Below, piece by piece: positions 1 to 8,666 of a stretch of 64,000 nucleotides of DNA. A model generated the notes under the pieces. It saw only the letters and a list, made by a program, of their open reading frames with translations. It was not told the origin of the DNA and made no database searches. Position 1 is the first letter of the stretch; every line of letters begins with the position of its first letter. The DNA lies in assembly GCA_025350465.1 (NCBI GenBank), contig JANXXU010000007.1, forward strand, positions 1-64,000, given 5' to 3'. The stretch comes from Alphaproteobacteria bacterium (GTDB lineage Bacteria; Pseudomonadota; Alphaproteobacteria; Micropepsales; Micropepsaceae). Both the position numbers and the translations under genes were made by a program.

Positions 1-60
1 GCGAGAACGCAACGTGAGCTATCCAATTTGCTATCGAGGTTGGCCGCGTTTGCTGGTTAG
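1..60 (+). CDS. Possible C-terminal tail of a gene cut by the window edge
   Basis: One forward frame stays open from the first base to a TAG at 58-60 and reads as a plausible hydrophilic-to-amphipathic C-terminus (RTQRELSNLLSRLAAFAG). It would converge on the small minus-strand gene whose stop codon starts at 61. Nineteen codons cannot show a family, and a chance open frame is quite possible. Confidence 0.22.
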   Translation, partial: ARTQRELSNLLSRLAAFAG

Positions 61-297
61 CTAGTGCACGCTGGTGAGGTTCCGCCGAATTATCCAATCG
101 ACGAGGAGCGCAAGAATTAATGGGACAACAGCCCGTCCAAACAACCGCCCAAGATCATCGAAGGGGCCAAATTGAAATAGTTGCCCTCCCTTCTCCGACC
201 AAAAATCGCCATCGGAAGCGACAGGAAGAAAGATCTGACTTAGCCACAGATAGAGCCAAATGAGCCCATTCAGAATTCGCGCGTGATTCCTATTCAT
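61..297 (-). CDS. Small two-pass membrane protein (78 aa), unknown function
   Basis: A 78-residue protein starting MNRNHARILNG. It has two hydrophobic stretches, about residues 8-25 (LNGLIWLYLWLSQIFLPV) and 53-68 (RAVVPLILALLVDWII), joined by a polar loop containing DGDFW and FGPFDDLG, so it is probably an inner-membrane protein with both ends in the cytoplasm. The ATG at 297 is preferred over an upstream TTG because GGAGGG lies about 9 nt before it. Its ATG overlaps the stop codon of an IS1595-like transposase remnant (ATGA, 297-294), as in translationally coupled genes. I do not recognise a family. It could be a passenger gene of the element or simply lie downstream of the insertion. Confidence 0.5.
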   Translation of the reverse strand: MNRNHARILNGLIWLYLWLSQIFLPVASDGDFWSEKGGQLFQFGPFDDLGRLFGRAVVPLILALLVDWIIRRNLTSVH

Positions 298-482
298 GAG
301 CCCAGCTCCCTCCAAATGGCTTCGCCGAAAATATCTGGGTTGTTCCGGTTGTTGTAGCGGAACCGAAACTCAGCGATGTAGAGCGGCAAGTATATGCGGC
401 TGGCCTTGTGGAAAGTCCCGATCCCGCCGCGCTTTACGAGTTCCAGAAACCACGTACTCGCCAGTTGCGCTGGCTCGCGTTG
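294..482 (-). pseudogene. IS1595-family transposase, C-terminal remnant
   Basis: The reverse strand between a TGA at 485-483 and a TGA at 296-294 encodes 62 residues that read as the end of an ISXO2-like (IS1595) transposase: FLELVKRGGIGTFHK, then YLPLYIAEFRFRYNNR and NNPDIFGEAI. The phrases GTFHK, LPLYxAEFxFRYNNR and DIFG are typical of the last 50 residues of this DDE-family transposase. The N-terminal zinc-ribbon and most of the catalytic domain are absent. A stop lies immediately upstream, so this is a truncated, inactive copy. The stop codon overlaps the ATG of the following small membrane gene. No terminal inverted repeats could be recognised. Confidence 0.65.
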
Positions 483-749
483 TCATTTCGTGTCCCTGTT
501 TCTGACGTGGCACACCCTACTCTGCTCGCCTGCGCGAACAAAATAACCGCGGCTACGAGAGTGGTGTGATGGCGAGAACGCCGCAAGAACGCTTTTATGT
601 GCACGCGGCTTGCGAAACTAGGGCCGAAACTAGGGCCGCTACCGATGGGAAGTAAAATATTGTTGGAAATAGGCCTTGACCGGTGGAGCGTGCATCCGCC
701 TGAAAGCCTGCTATGGTCCGAAAGTCGTAGTATTTAGGACCGAGGGATC
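483..749. other. Intergenic region with a 12-bp tandem duplication
   Basis: No convincing gene is present. A perfect tandem duplication of GAAACTAGGGCC occupies 614-625 and 626-637. On the reverse strand a short frame beginning ATGACAACG at 487 overlaps the transposase remnant out of frame and has a weak GGGACA upstream; it may be a leftover of the same insertion. The promoter of the following SDR gene should lie in the right half, but no strong hexamers were seen. Confidence 0.5.
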
Positions 750-1616
750 ATGGGCAGCGTCGTCGTTACAGGTGTGTCGACCGGCATTGGCTGGGGCGCA
801 ACGAAAATTCTCATCAAGAACGGGCATCGCGTGTTCGGCAGTGTGCGCAAGCAGGCCGACGCGGACCGGCTGCAAAAGGAATTCGGCGCGAAATTCGTGC
901 CGCTGATCTTCGACGTCGTCGACCCAAAGGCCGTGCAGGCCGGCGCGGCAGTCGTTCGCGAGGCCATGAAGGGCGAGACGCTGATGGGGCTCGTCAACAA
1001 TGCGGGCATCGCCATCTCCGGCCCGCTCCTTTACCTGCCGCCCGACGAGCTGCGCGACCAGATGGAGGTCAATCTGATCGGCGTGCTCAACGTCACGCAG
1101 GCCTTCGCGCCGCTGCTTGGCGCCGATACGTCGCTCAAAGGGAAGCCCGGACGCATCGTCAATATCTCGTCCGTCGGCGGCAAGCGCGCCTTCCCGTTCA
1201 TAGGACCTTATGCGGCGTCGAAGCACGCGCTCGAAGGATTTTCCGAGGCGCTCCGGCGCGAGCTGATGCTCTTCGGTATCGACGTCATCATTATCGGGCC
1301 CGGCTCGGTAAAGACGGCGATCTGGGACAAGGCCGAGCAAGTCGACATCACGCGCTACGCCAATACGCCCTATGGACGGTCGATCGAGCAGTTCAGCAAA
1401 TTCTTCGTCGAGCAGGGCCGCAAAGGCGGGTTGCCACCGGAGAAGCTGGGCCGCGTCATCTTGCACGCCCTGACAACGGCAAAACCCAAGACGCGCTATG
1501 CCGTAGTGCCGAACTTCGTTCAGGATCGCCTTGTCCCGGCGTTGATGCCGAAGCGCATGCTGGACCGTATCATTGCCGGGCGGCTCGGTTTCACACCGGA
1601 GAAGAAGGCGAGCTAG
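750..1616 (+). CDS. SDR family NAD(P)-dependent oxidoreductase
   Basis: A 288-residue classical short-chain dehydrogenase/reductase, expected to be a soluble NAD(P)(H)-dependent alcohol/ketone oxidoreductase. The cofactor motif TGVSTGIG is at residues 7-14, NNAG at 83-86, the catalytic serine around 140 in VNISSVGG, and the YxxxK pair at Tyr154 and Lys158 (YAASK). The region after the active site contains IGPGSVKT, the usual PG motif. Length fits the family, with a slightly extended C-terminus resembling retinol-dehydrogenase-like SDRs. The ATG at 750 is preceded by GAGGG. It stands alone, followed by a long palindromic repeat. The substrate cannot be inferred. Confidence 0.88.
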   Translation: MGSVVVTGVSTGIGWGATKILIKNGHRVFGSVRKQADADRLQKEFGAKFVPLIFDVVDPKAVQAGAAVVREAMKGETLMGLVNNAGIAISGPLLYLPPDELRDQMEVNLIGVLNVTQAFAPLLGADTSLKGKPGRIVNISSVGGKRAFPFIGPYAASKHALEGFSEALRRELMLFGIDVIIIGPGSVKTAIWDKAEQVDITRYANTPYGRSIEQFSKFFVEQGRKGGLPPEKLGRVILHALTTAKPKTRYAVVPNFVQDRLVPALMPKRMLDRIIAGRLGFTPEKKAS

Positions 1617-1623
1617 CGCATGC

Positions 1624-1764
1624 CTTTCCTCCCCTGCAGTTGCGGGGGAGGTGGCGGAGCAACGCGACGCCGGAGGGGGTAAGTGGGTCCAGCAATTCGC
1701 TTCCCCCCTCCGTCGCCTCGCCTCCGGCTCGCGACACCTCCCCCGCAACCACAGGGGAGGAAAC
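1624..1764. repeat. Intergenic palindromic repeat element (~140 bp)
   Basis: The outer arms, 1624-1659 and roughly 1729-1764, are imperfect inverted copies of each other. Both contain TTTCCTCCCCTG, then GTTGCGGGGGAGGTG, read toward the centre. The inner part also pairs (GACGCCGGAGG against CCTCCGTCGCC). It would fold into a long GC-rich hairpin between the SDR gene and the acyl-CoA ligase gene. It resembles the dispersed extragenic palindromes of alphaproteobacteria. It may act as a transcription boundary for the SDR gene but has no T-tract. Confidence 0.7.
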
Positions 1765-1839
1765 GGTCGTGGCGCTTCACATACCGCGTGCTAAAAAGAG
1801 GCCAACAAGAAAACAGCACAATCCGGAGTGAACGTCCCC

Positions 1840-3591
<1,752 letters not shown>

Positions 3592-3605
3592 CGCCGCCCT
3601 TGGGT

Positions 3606-3658
3606 GTCATCCCCGCCCTCGGGCAAGGCGAAGCCGCGACCCCGGGGGCGGGGATGGC
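3606..3658. repeat. GC-rich extragenic palindrome
   Basis: The left arm GTCATCCCCGCCCTCGGG (3606-3623) pairs with the right arm ending CCCGGGGGCGGGGATGGC (about 3641-3658) with two mismatches, enclosing a loop that is itself partly self-complementary. It sits between the acyl-CoA ligase stop codon and the MetE-like gene. It could serve as a terminator or mRNA-stabilising hairpin. Its ATCCCCGCC core is of the repetitive type seen in alphaproteobacterial spacers. Confidence 0.6.
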
Positions 3659-3684
3659 AGTTTTGGTTTAACAGGGTGGTGCAC

Positions 3685-4851
3685 ATGCAAGTCAGCGAAA
3701 AAAGATTTCTGACGACACATGCGGGCAGTCTGCCGAAACCGAAGGCGCTCGTGCATCTGCATGCCGAGCGCGCCGCCGGCCGAGCGATCGATCTGCCTGA
3801 TCTCGTGGCCCAAACCGAAACGGCCGAGCGCAACGCCGTCGCCAAACAGATCGAGAGCGGCGTCGACATCATCAACGACGGCGAAGTCGGGCGCGAGAGC
3901 TTCTTCACCTATGTGCGCCACCGCATGACGGGCTTTGCCAACCAGTCTCAACGCCCGATCATGCGCGATATCACGATGTATCCGAGCTTTCTCGAGTACA
4001 TCATGAAAACCGCGACGAGCGGAGAGCAAGTGAGCTTGCTAGCGCCGCCTGAAGCCGTCGGTGCGGTCGCCTACCGCGACGCGCCTGCGATTGCGGCTGA
4101 TTGCGAGAGATTGAAGAAGCTCGTCGCGCCGCATGCGGGCAAATTCGCCGAGACGTTCATGACCTCGCCGTCACCGGGCATCATCGCCGCCGCGATGACG
4201 AACAAGCATTACCCAAGCATGGCGGAGTACGTGGCCGCAGTCGGTAATGCGCTTGCGGTCGAATATCGCGCCATCGTCAACGCCGGGTTCGTTCTGCAGA
4301 TCGATGCGCCGGATCTGGCGATGGAGCGCCACACCCTCTTCGCCGACAAACCACTCGGCGAGTTTCTCGATTTCGTGAAACTCGTTGTGGCGGCGATCAA
4401 TCGCGGGCTTGAGGGGCTGCCGAAGGACCGCGTGCGCCTGCACGTTTGCTGGGGCAACTACAACGGGCCGCACGAATGCGATGTGCCGCTCAACGACATT
4501 TGGCCCGAGATCGCGAAGGCCCATGTCGGCGGCTATCTCCTGAGCCTCGCCAATCCGCGCCACGAGCATGAGGTGGCGCTGTTCGAGAAAGGAATATTGC
4601 CCAAGGACACTGTGCTAATTGCAGGTGCCATCGACACCACATCGAACTATGTCGAGCATCCGCAAGTGGTTGCCACCCGCATCGAGCGGGCTGCGAAAGC
4701 GGTTGGCGATCCGCACCGCGTGATGGCCGGTACGGATTGCGGATTCGAAACGTCGGCGGGCTTCGTGATGGTCGTCGAAGACGTCGTGTGGGCGAAACTC
4801 CGTGCTCTGCGCGACGGCGCGGCGATCGCGTCGCAGCGGGTGTTTGGGTAG
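3685..4851 (+). CDS. Cobalamin-independent methionine synthase (MetE) C-terminal-domain-like protein
   Basis: A 388-residue stand-alone version of the MetE catalytic barrel, far shorter than true MetE (about 750 residues) because the N-terminal half is missing. The N-terminus carries THAGSLPKP and later DGEVGRESFFTYV. The expected zinc ligands are visible as His and Cys in LHVCWG, Glu in PRHEHE and Cys in GTDCGF. Such short forms are often annotated as methyltransferases acting on small thiols or in xenobiotic breakdown; homocysteine is not assured. The ATG at 3685 was chosen because the longer open frame runs back through the upstream hairpin. The next gene starts 12 nt later. The fold is clear; the substrate is unknown. 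Confidence 0.85.
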   Translation: MQVSEKRFLTTHAGSLPKPKALVHLHAERAAGRAIDLPDLVAQTETAERNAVAKQIESGVDIINDGEVGRESFFTYVRHRMTGFANQSQRPIMRDITMYPSFLEYIMKTATSGEQVSLLAPPEAVGAVAYRDAPAIAADCERLKKLVAPHAGKFAETFMTSPSPGIIAAAMTNKHYPSMAEYVAAVGNALAVEYRAIVNAGFVLQIDAPDLAMERHTLFADKPLGEFLDFVKLVVAAINRGLEGLPKDRVRLHVCWGNYNGPHECDVPLNDIWPEIAKAHVGGYLLSLANPRHEHEVALFEKGILPKDTVLIAGAIDTTSNYVEHPQVVATRIERAAKAVGDPHRVMAGTDCGFETSAGFVMVVEDVVWAKLRALRDGAAIASQRVFG

Positions 4852-4863
4852 GGCTGTCGAGCT

Positions 4864-5271
4864 ATGACCGAAGCCGAGCGTCTTGCCGAGATTGTGCGTC
4901 GCTTGCCGCAGACGAAATCGGGGACGTTGCGATTCTGGGGGATCTGGTTCGGCAAGCCTTATGACAATCATCATAGAATTACTGGAAGTGAGGCCGAGCG
5001 CGATTTCGTGCAATTCCGTTTCGACGCAAACGAACGACTCTCGGTCTGGTCACCCGAAGATTTTGAAGCCGGCGAAGCGATGTTCCGCATTGCGCGAGCA
5101 GCTCGCGTTCGCTGGGAATGGTATTACTATGGACGCCCGCAAACGGACGAAAACTTCTGCTTCATGGATTTCATTGTGACGCCTGCGGGGTTCGACGTGC
5201 GCCAAGGCCCGCTTCTCGCCGAACCTAACCTTCAGCCAGACGCGACCGAAGCTGCTGTGGAAATGCTCTAG
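4864..5271 (+). CDS. Hypothetical protein (135 aa)
   Basis: A 135-residue soluble protein with no signal peptide or membrane segment. It has an aromatic core (LRFWGIWFGKPYD, VRWEWYYYG, ENFCFMDFIV) suggesting a compact beta-rich fold. It follows the MetE-like gene by 12 nt on the same strand and may be co-transcribed. The start ATG at 4864 has only a weak ribosome site. Base composition is lower in GC than in the neighbours, so it may be a later acquisition. I do not recognise a family. Confidence 0.65.
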   Translation: MTEAERLAEIVRRLPQTKSGTLRFWGIWFGKPYDNHHRITGSEAERDFVQFRFDANERLSVWSPEDFEAGEAMFRIARAARVRWEWYYYGRPQTDENFCFMDFIVTPAGFDVRQGPLLAEPNLQPDATEAAVEML

Positions 5272-5299
5272 TTGGTCAGAGAAATGCGAGACTGGCCGG

Positions 5300-5917
5300 T
5301 TACTTCTTCTTCGCCGCTTTCTTCTGCTTCACGTAGTGGCGGTGGGCCTTGGCGCGGTTGCCGCAGGCCGACATGGCGCACCAGCGGCGCGTGCCGCTCT
5401 TCGAATCGTCGAGGAAGAGCCAGACGCACTCGTCGTTGGCGCAGCGGCGCACTTTTACGCGCGCCGGTTCGATCAATAAATCACCGGCGGCCCAGATGAC
5501 CGGCGTGAGCAGCGAGGTCACTTCGAGCTTGAGGTCGGGCAACGCCCAGGCATAGGCACCGTTCGAGCGCTCGAGTTGTGCGCGGGGCGGCGCAGATCTG
5601 AGAGCGCCGTTCAAGGTCTGAAGGTCGGCTTGGGTCGGCTCTGCGTTCTCCGCGATTGCGCGGAAGATGCGATAGAGCGCCTCGCGTAATTCGATCGCCT
5701 CGTCGAGGGCTTGCGTGGCTTTGCGCGGATGCGCGAGCCACCAAGTGTGCAGTCGACCGATCGCGGTTGGCCCGACGCCGCCCGTCTCCGCACTCCATTT
5801 CAGCAAATCGTCGAGCGAATTGAGCGTCTCAGTGTGGGCCTCGCGGCCCCGCCAAAAGCGAGTGTTGGCGAATTCAAGCGCCAGATCGGCGCGAGCGGCG
5901 GGAACCAGAACGGTCAT
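5300..5917 (-). CDS. CGNR zinc-finger / ABATE-domain transcriptional regulator
   Basis: A 205-residue protein of the ABATE plus CGNR family, described as stress-induced DNA-binding regulators. The N-terminal ABATE-type region (LALEFANTRFW, then SLDDLLKW) leads into a C-terminal zinc finger of the form CANDECVWLF, followed by RRWCAMSACGNRAKAHRHY. All four cysteines and the signature CGNR with the following RHY are present. The tail is lysine-rich (KQKKAAKKK). It is divergent from the VOC gene at 6004, and two matching inverted repeats lie between them. The ATG at 5917 sits about where its own predicted promoter would initiate, suggesting a leaderless or very short-leader mRNA. It probably represses itself and the VOC gene. 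Confidence 0.88.
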   Translation of the reverse strand: MTVLVPAARADLALEFANTRFWRGREAHTETLNSLDDLLKWSAETGGVGPTAIGRLHTWWLAHPRKATQALDEAIELREALYRIFRAIAENAEPTQADLQTLNGALRSAPPRAQLERSNGAYAWALPDLKLEVTSLLTPVIWAAGDLLIEPARVKVRRCANDECVWLFLDDSKSGTRRWCAMSACGNRAKAHRHYVKQKKAAKKK

Positions 5918-5923
5918 GACCCG

Positions 5924-5952
5924 GACATACTAACCCTCTTGCCGGTTGACAA
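5924..5952 (-). promoter_or_regulatory. Predicted sigma-70 promoter of the CGNR regulator
   Basis: Reading the minus strand, TTGTCA (5952-5947), a 17-bp spacer and TATGTC (5929-5924) form a promoter whose start would fall near the ATG at 5917. Its -35 overlaps the -35 of the divergent VOC promoter almost base for base. Confidence 0.5.
5930..5949. promoter_or_regulatory. Putative CGNR operator 1 (CTAACC-N8-GGTTGA)
   Basis: An inverted repeat, CTAACC at 5930-5935 and GGTTGA at 5944-5949 with an 8-bp spacer. It covers the spacer of the regulator's own promoter and the start of both -35 elements. It matches operator 2 in arm sequence and spacer length. Confidence 0.55.
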
Positions 5953-5974
5953 GGCGCGAGGTCGTTGATATAGT
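5946..5974 (+). promoter_or_regulatory. Near-consensus sigma-70 promoter of the VOC gene
   Basis: TTGACA (5946-5951), a 17-bp spacer and TATAGT (5969-5974) make one of the best promoter matches in the window. The VOC start codon is at 6004, after TTAGGAGAT. Confidence 0.75.
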
Positions 5975-5994
5975 CTAACCATCATCACGGTTAG
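5975..5994. promoter_or_regulatory. Putative CGNR operator 2 (CTAACC-N8-GGTTAG)
   Basis: A perfect inverted repeat, CTAACC at 5975-5980 and GGTTAG at 5989-5994 with an 8-bp spacer. It lies immediately after the -10 of the VOC promoter, where a bound protein would block initiation. It is 45 bp from operator 1. Confidence 0.65.
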
Positions 5995-6003
5995 GAGATT
6001 TCG

Positions 6004-6381
6004 ATGCTCGATCATGTGTCCATTGGGGTGAAAAGCGTCCCGGCTTCGCGCAAGTTCTATGACGCGGCGCTGAAGCCGCTCGGCTATGAGTGCCTGGACG
6101 CCGGCGACACGTCCGCCGGTTACGGGCGCAAGGCGGTCCAGCTGTGGCTCGGGCAGACCGATCATCCCGTCAAAGCCGATGAGCGTTCGGGCCTGCATTT
6201 CTGCTTCTCGGCAGACTCACGTGAAGCTGTCGACGCATTTCATAAAGCAGCGCTGAGAGCAGGTGGGCGCGACAACGGCAAGCCCGGCATTCGCCCCGAC
6301 TATACGCAACCCTATTACGCGGCCTTCGTCGTCGATCCGGACGGCTATCGCCTCGAAGCCTATTGCGGCAAGAAGGCTTGA
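6004..6381 (+). CDS. VOC family protein (glyoxalase/bleomycin-resistance fold)
   Basis: A 125-residue single-chain VOC protein. It opens LDHVSIGVKSVPASRKFYDAA, the usual first beta-alpha-beta unit with the metal-ligand histidine. The later motifs HFCFSADS and FVVDPDGYRLEAY give the second half, with a terminal metal-ligand glutamate. Such proteins act as dioxygenases, isomerases or drug-binding proteins; the substrate is not evident. It has a near-consensus promoter and an AGGAG ribosome site, and it is transcribed away from a CGNR regulator with paired operators, so it is probably the regulated target in a stress or xenobiotic response. Confidence 0.88.
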   Translation: MLDHVSIGVKSVPASRKFYDAALKPLGYECLDAGDTSAGYGRKAVQLWLGQTDHPVKADERSGLHFCFSADSREAVDAFHKAALRAGGRDNGKPGIRPDYTQPYYAAFVVDPDGYRLEAYCGKKA

Positions 6382-6451
6382 GGCCTGACTCGTCACGTTC
6401 ACTCCTGAACGCTAGTCTGATCCGATCTCACCATTGGAAGGGCTAGCGTTC

Positions 6452-7405
6452 ATGCGTTTCAAGAACCGCATCACCGAGATGCTTGGCGTCGACTATCCCA
6501 TCGTGCAGGCGCCGATGGGGTGGATCGCGCGGGCACAATTGGCGTCCGCCGTCTCGAATGCCGGCGGGCTTGGCATCATCGAAACGTCGTCGGGGGAGCT
6601 CGATGCCATCCGCGGCGAAATCCGCAAGATGCGCGAGCTGACGACGAAGCCCTTCGGCGTCAATATCGCGCAGGCCTTTGTGCGCGATCCCAATATCGTG
6701 CAATTCGTGATCGACCAGGGTGTCAAATTCGTCACGACCTCGGCAGGCGACCCGGCGAAATATTGCCGCGACTTGAAGGCGGCGGGCCTCATCGTCTTTC
6801 ACGTTGTACCGACCTTGAAGGCGGCGCTCAAGGCGGTCGAGGCCGGCGTCGATGGCTTGGTCGTCGAGGGCGCGGAAGGCGGCGGTTTCAAGAATCCGCA
6901 GCCGGTATCGACCATGGTGCTGCTGCCGCTCGTGCGCGAGAAGACGAACGTGCCGATCATCGCGGCTGGCGGCATCACCGACGGGCGCACAATGGCGGCG
7001 GCCTTTGCGCTTGGCGCGGAAGGCGTGCAGATGGGAACGCGCATGGTCTCGGCGACCGAATCGCCCGTGCATCAGAATTGGAAGAACGCGATCATCGAGG
7101 CCGAGGAGACGGGCACCGTGTTCCTCAATCAATTCTCGCGACCCGCGCTGCGGGCGCTGCGCACACAGAAGACGGCGCGGCTCGAGCGCGAATTGGTGCC
7201 CGACTATCAAGGCCCGCCGGTGATGGGCGAATTCGCGAACGCAAAGGCGCTTTATTTCGGAGGCGATATGGAAGCGTCGATCGCGCTCTCAGGTCAAGTC
7301 GCGGGGCGCATCGATTCGATCAAACCCGTGAAACAAATCATCCGCGAAACGGTCGACGAGTTCTATGCGACCGTGCAGGGGCTAGCTTCAAAATATGCGG
7401 CATGA
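6452..7405 (+). CDS. Nitronate monooxygenase / FMN-dependent 2-nitropropane dioxygenase-like protein
   Basis: A 317-residue TIM-barrel flavoprotein of the NMO/FabK family. The N-terminus VDYPIVQAPMGWIA and the FMN-binding region IIAAGGITDGRTMAAAFALGAEGVQMGTR are typical. The usual catalytic histidine of the family (ExGGH) is not present: the matching segment reads EGAEGGGFKN, with Phe in that position. It may therefore act on another substrate or not be a nitronate oxidase. The ATG at 6452 is preferred to an upstream TTG. Its stop overlaps the first possible start of the following cupin gene, so the two are coupled. Confidence 0.85.
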   Translation: MRFKNRITEMLGVDYPIVQAPMGWIARAQLASAVSNAGGLGIIETSSGELDAIRGEIRKMRELTTKPFGVNIAQAFVRDPNIVQFVIDQGVKFVTTSAGDPAKYCRDLKAAGLIVFHVVPTLKAALKAVEAGVDGLVVEGAEGGGFKNPQPVSTMVLLPLVREKTNVPIIAAGGITDGRTMAAAFALGAEGVQMGTRMVSATESPVHQNWKNAIIEAEETGTVFLNQFSRPALRALRTQKTARLERELVPDYQGPPVMGEFANAKALYFGGDMEASIALSGQVAGRIDSIKPVKQIIRETVDEFYATVQGLASKYAA

Positions 7406-7413
7406 GGGAAGCA

Positions 7414-7782
7414 ATGAGCCCCACCAAAATCAATCTTGCCGAGAAGCTGACGAAATTCGCCGACACTTGGAATCCGCGCGTCGTCGGCAGCTATAACGGA
7501 AACGAGCTACGCGTCGTCAAAGTGGACGGCGAATTCGTGTGGCACAATCACGCCGACACGGACGAACTGTTCCTTGTGCTCTCGGGCGAATTGACGATGC
7601 ATTTCCGCGATCGGGCGGAAGTGCTCAAGCCCGGCGAGCTGATCGTCGTGCCGCGCGGCACCGAACACAAGCCGAGCGCAATTGGGGAATGCCATTTGCT
7701 CGTCATCGATGCCGAGGGCACGGTCAACACGGGCGAGGTCAAGGATACAATTCTCACCCGGGCAGCGCTCGAACGGATTTGA
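7414..7782 (+). CDS. Cupin domain-containing protein
   Basis: A 122-residue single-domain cupin. The first motif is seen as VWHNHADTDELFLVLSGEL, with two histidines and a glutamate as metal ligands, and the second as PGELIVVPRGTEHKPSA, with the last histidine. It is therefore a likely metal-binding small-molecule enzyme or sensor. I chose ATG 7414, 5 nt after GAGGGA, rather than ATG 7402, which overlaps the stop of the flavoprotein gene. The frame remains open backward through the upstream gene, which is a coincidence of GC-rich DNA. It probably works with the adjacent flavoprotein. Confidence 0.85.
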   Translation: MSPTKINLAEKLTKFADTWNPRVVGSYNGNELRVVKVDGEFVWHNHADTDELFLVLSGELTMHFRDRAEVLKPGELIVVPRGTEHKPSAIGECHLLVIDAEGTVNTGEVKDTILTRAALERI

Positions 7783-7788
7783 CGCTGC

Positions 7789-8646
7789 TTAGAACAGGCC
7801 GCGCTGAAAGTCGTTGACGGCTTGGCGTAGTTCGTTCTGCGTGTTCATGACGAAGGGGCCGTATTTGGCGACCGGCTCACGCAGCGGTTTGCCGGCGACG
7901 AGCAGGAAGCGCCCGCCTTGTGCGGCGGCGGCGCTGGTCAAGGCGCCGGTGTCGCTAAGCACCGCGAGTTCGCCGGTCTCAACGATGCGGCGATCGTCGC
8001 CGAGCGAGAGCGCGCCTTCGAAGACATAGAGAAACGCGTTGTGACCGTCGGGAATGGGCAGGCTCAACGTCGCGTTCGCCGGGACGGCGACGTCTGCGAT
8101 CAGCGGCGTGGTCGCGCGCTCGGGTCCGGGCCCTTTTGTGTCGCCGACTTGACCGACGATGAGCTTCACGCTTGCACCGCCCGAGAGGGCGACATTCGGA
8201 ATTTCCTCGGCGCGGATGTCGCGGTACCACGGTGCAGTCATTTTTTCGCGCGCGGGCAAGTTCACCCACAGTTGAAAGCCGAACATCGCGCCGCCGGTCT
8301 GCGCCGGCATCTCGGAATGGACGACGCCCTTGCCGGCCGTCATCCATTGCACGCCGCCGTCGGTGATGAGGCCCTCGCCCCCTTTGTTGTCGCGATGCTG
8401 GAGGCGGCCCTTGATCATGTAGGAAACGGTCTCGAAGCCGCGATGGGGATGCGGGGGAAAGCCGGCGATGTAGTCGTTCGGGTCGTCCGAGCGAAAGGTA
8501 TCGAGCATCAGCATCGGGTCGAGGTCGGGAAGCTCGGGCGTGCCGACAAGGCGCGTCAACTTCACGCCGGCACCGTCTTCGGTCGGCATGCCTTGTGTCA
8601 CGTAGACGACGCGGCGCGATGTTTTGGTTTCGACAATTGTGCTCAT
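7789..8646 (-). CDS. Pirin family protein
   Basis: A 285-residue bicupin of the pirin family. The N-terminal cupin carries the metal-binding signature PPHPHRGFET, followed by QHRDNKG, ITDGGVQWMTAGKGVVHSE and the partner residues of the second metal motif (HSE). The C-terminal pirin domain ends near GKPLREPVAKYGPFVMN, the conserved family tail. Bacterial pirins include quercetin 2,3-dioxygenases and redox sensors. The ATG at 8646 was chosen because the longer frame enters the MFS gene. It has GGGAAG before it. It lies 20 bp downstream of the MFS transporter gene on the same strand, so it is likely co-transcribed. Confidence 0.9.
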   Translation of the reverse strand: MSTIVETKTSRRVVYVTQGMPTEDGAGVKLTRLVGTPELPDLDPMLMLDTFRSDDPNDYIAGFPPHPHRGFETVSYMIKGRLQHRDNKGGEGLITDGGVQWMTAGKGVVHSEMPAQTGGAMFGFQLWVNLPAREKMTAPWYRDIRAEEIPNVALSGGASVKLIVGQVGDTKGPGPERATTPLIADVAVPANATLSLPIPDGHNAFLYVFEGALSLGDDRRIVETGELAVLSDTGALTSAAAAQGGRFLLVAGKPLREPVAKYGPFVMNTQNELRQAVNDFQRGLF

Positions 8647-8666
8647 GGCTTCCCTTTCCCGATTTT

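Noticed and set aside
296-505. Forward 69-codon frame over the transposase remnant
   Set aside because: It is antisense to a recognisable IS1595 tail and is Cys/Arg-rich without a ribosome site.
711-1748. Minus-strand frame of 345 codons over the SDR gene
   Set aside because: The plus-strand SDR has all expected motifs; the reverse frame runs through the palindromic repeat as well.
6520-7413. Long forward frame continuous with the cupin gene
   Set aside because: Only the last 122 codons are cupin-like; the rest is the out-of-frame shadow of the flavoprotein gene.
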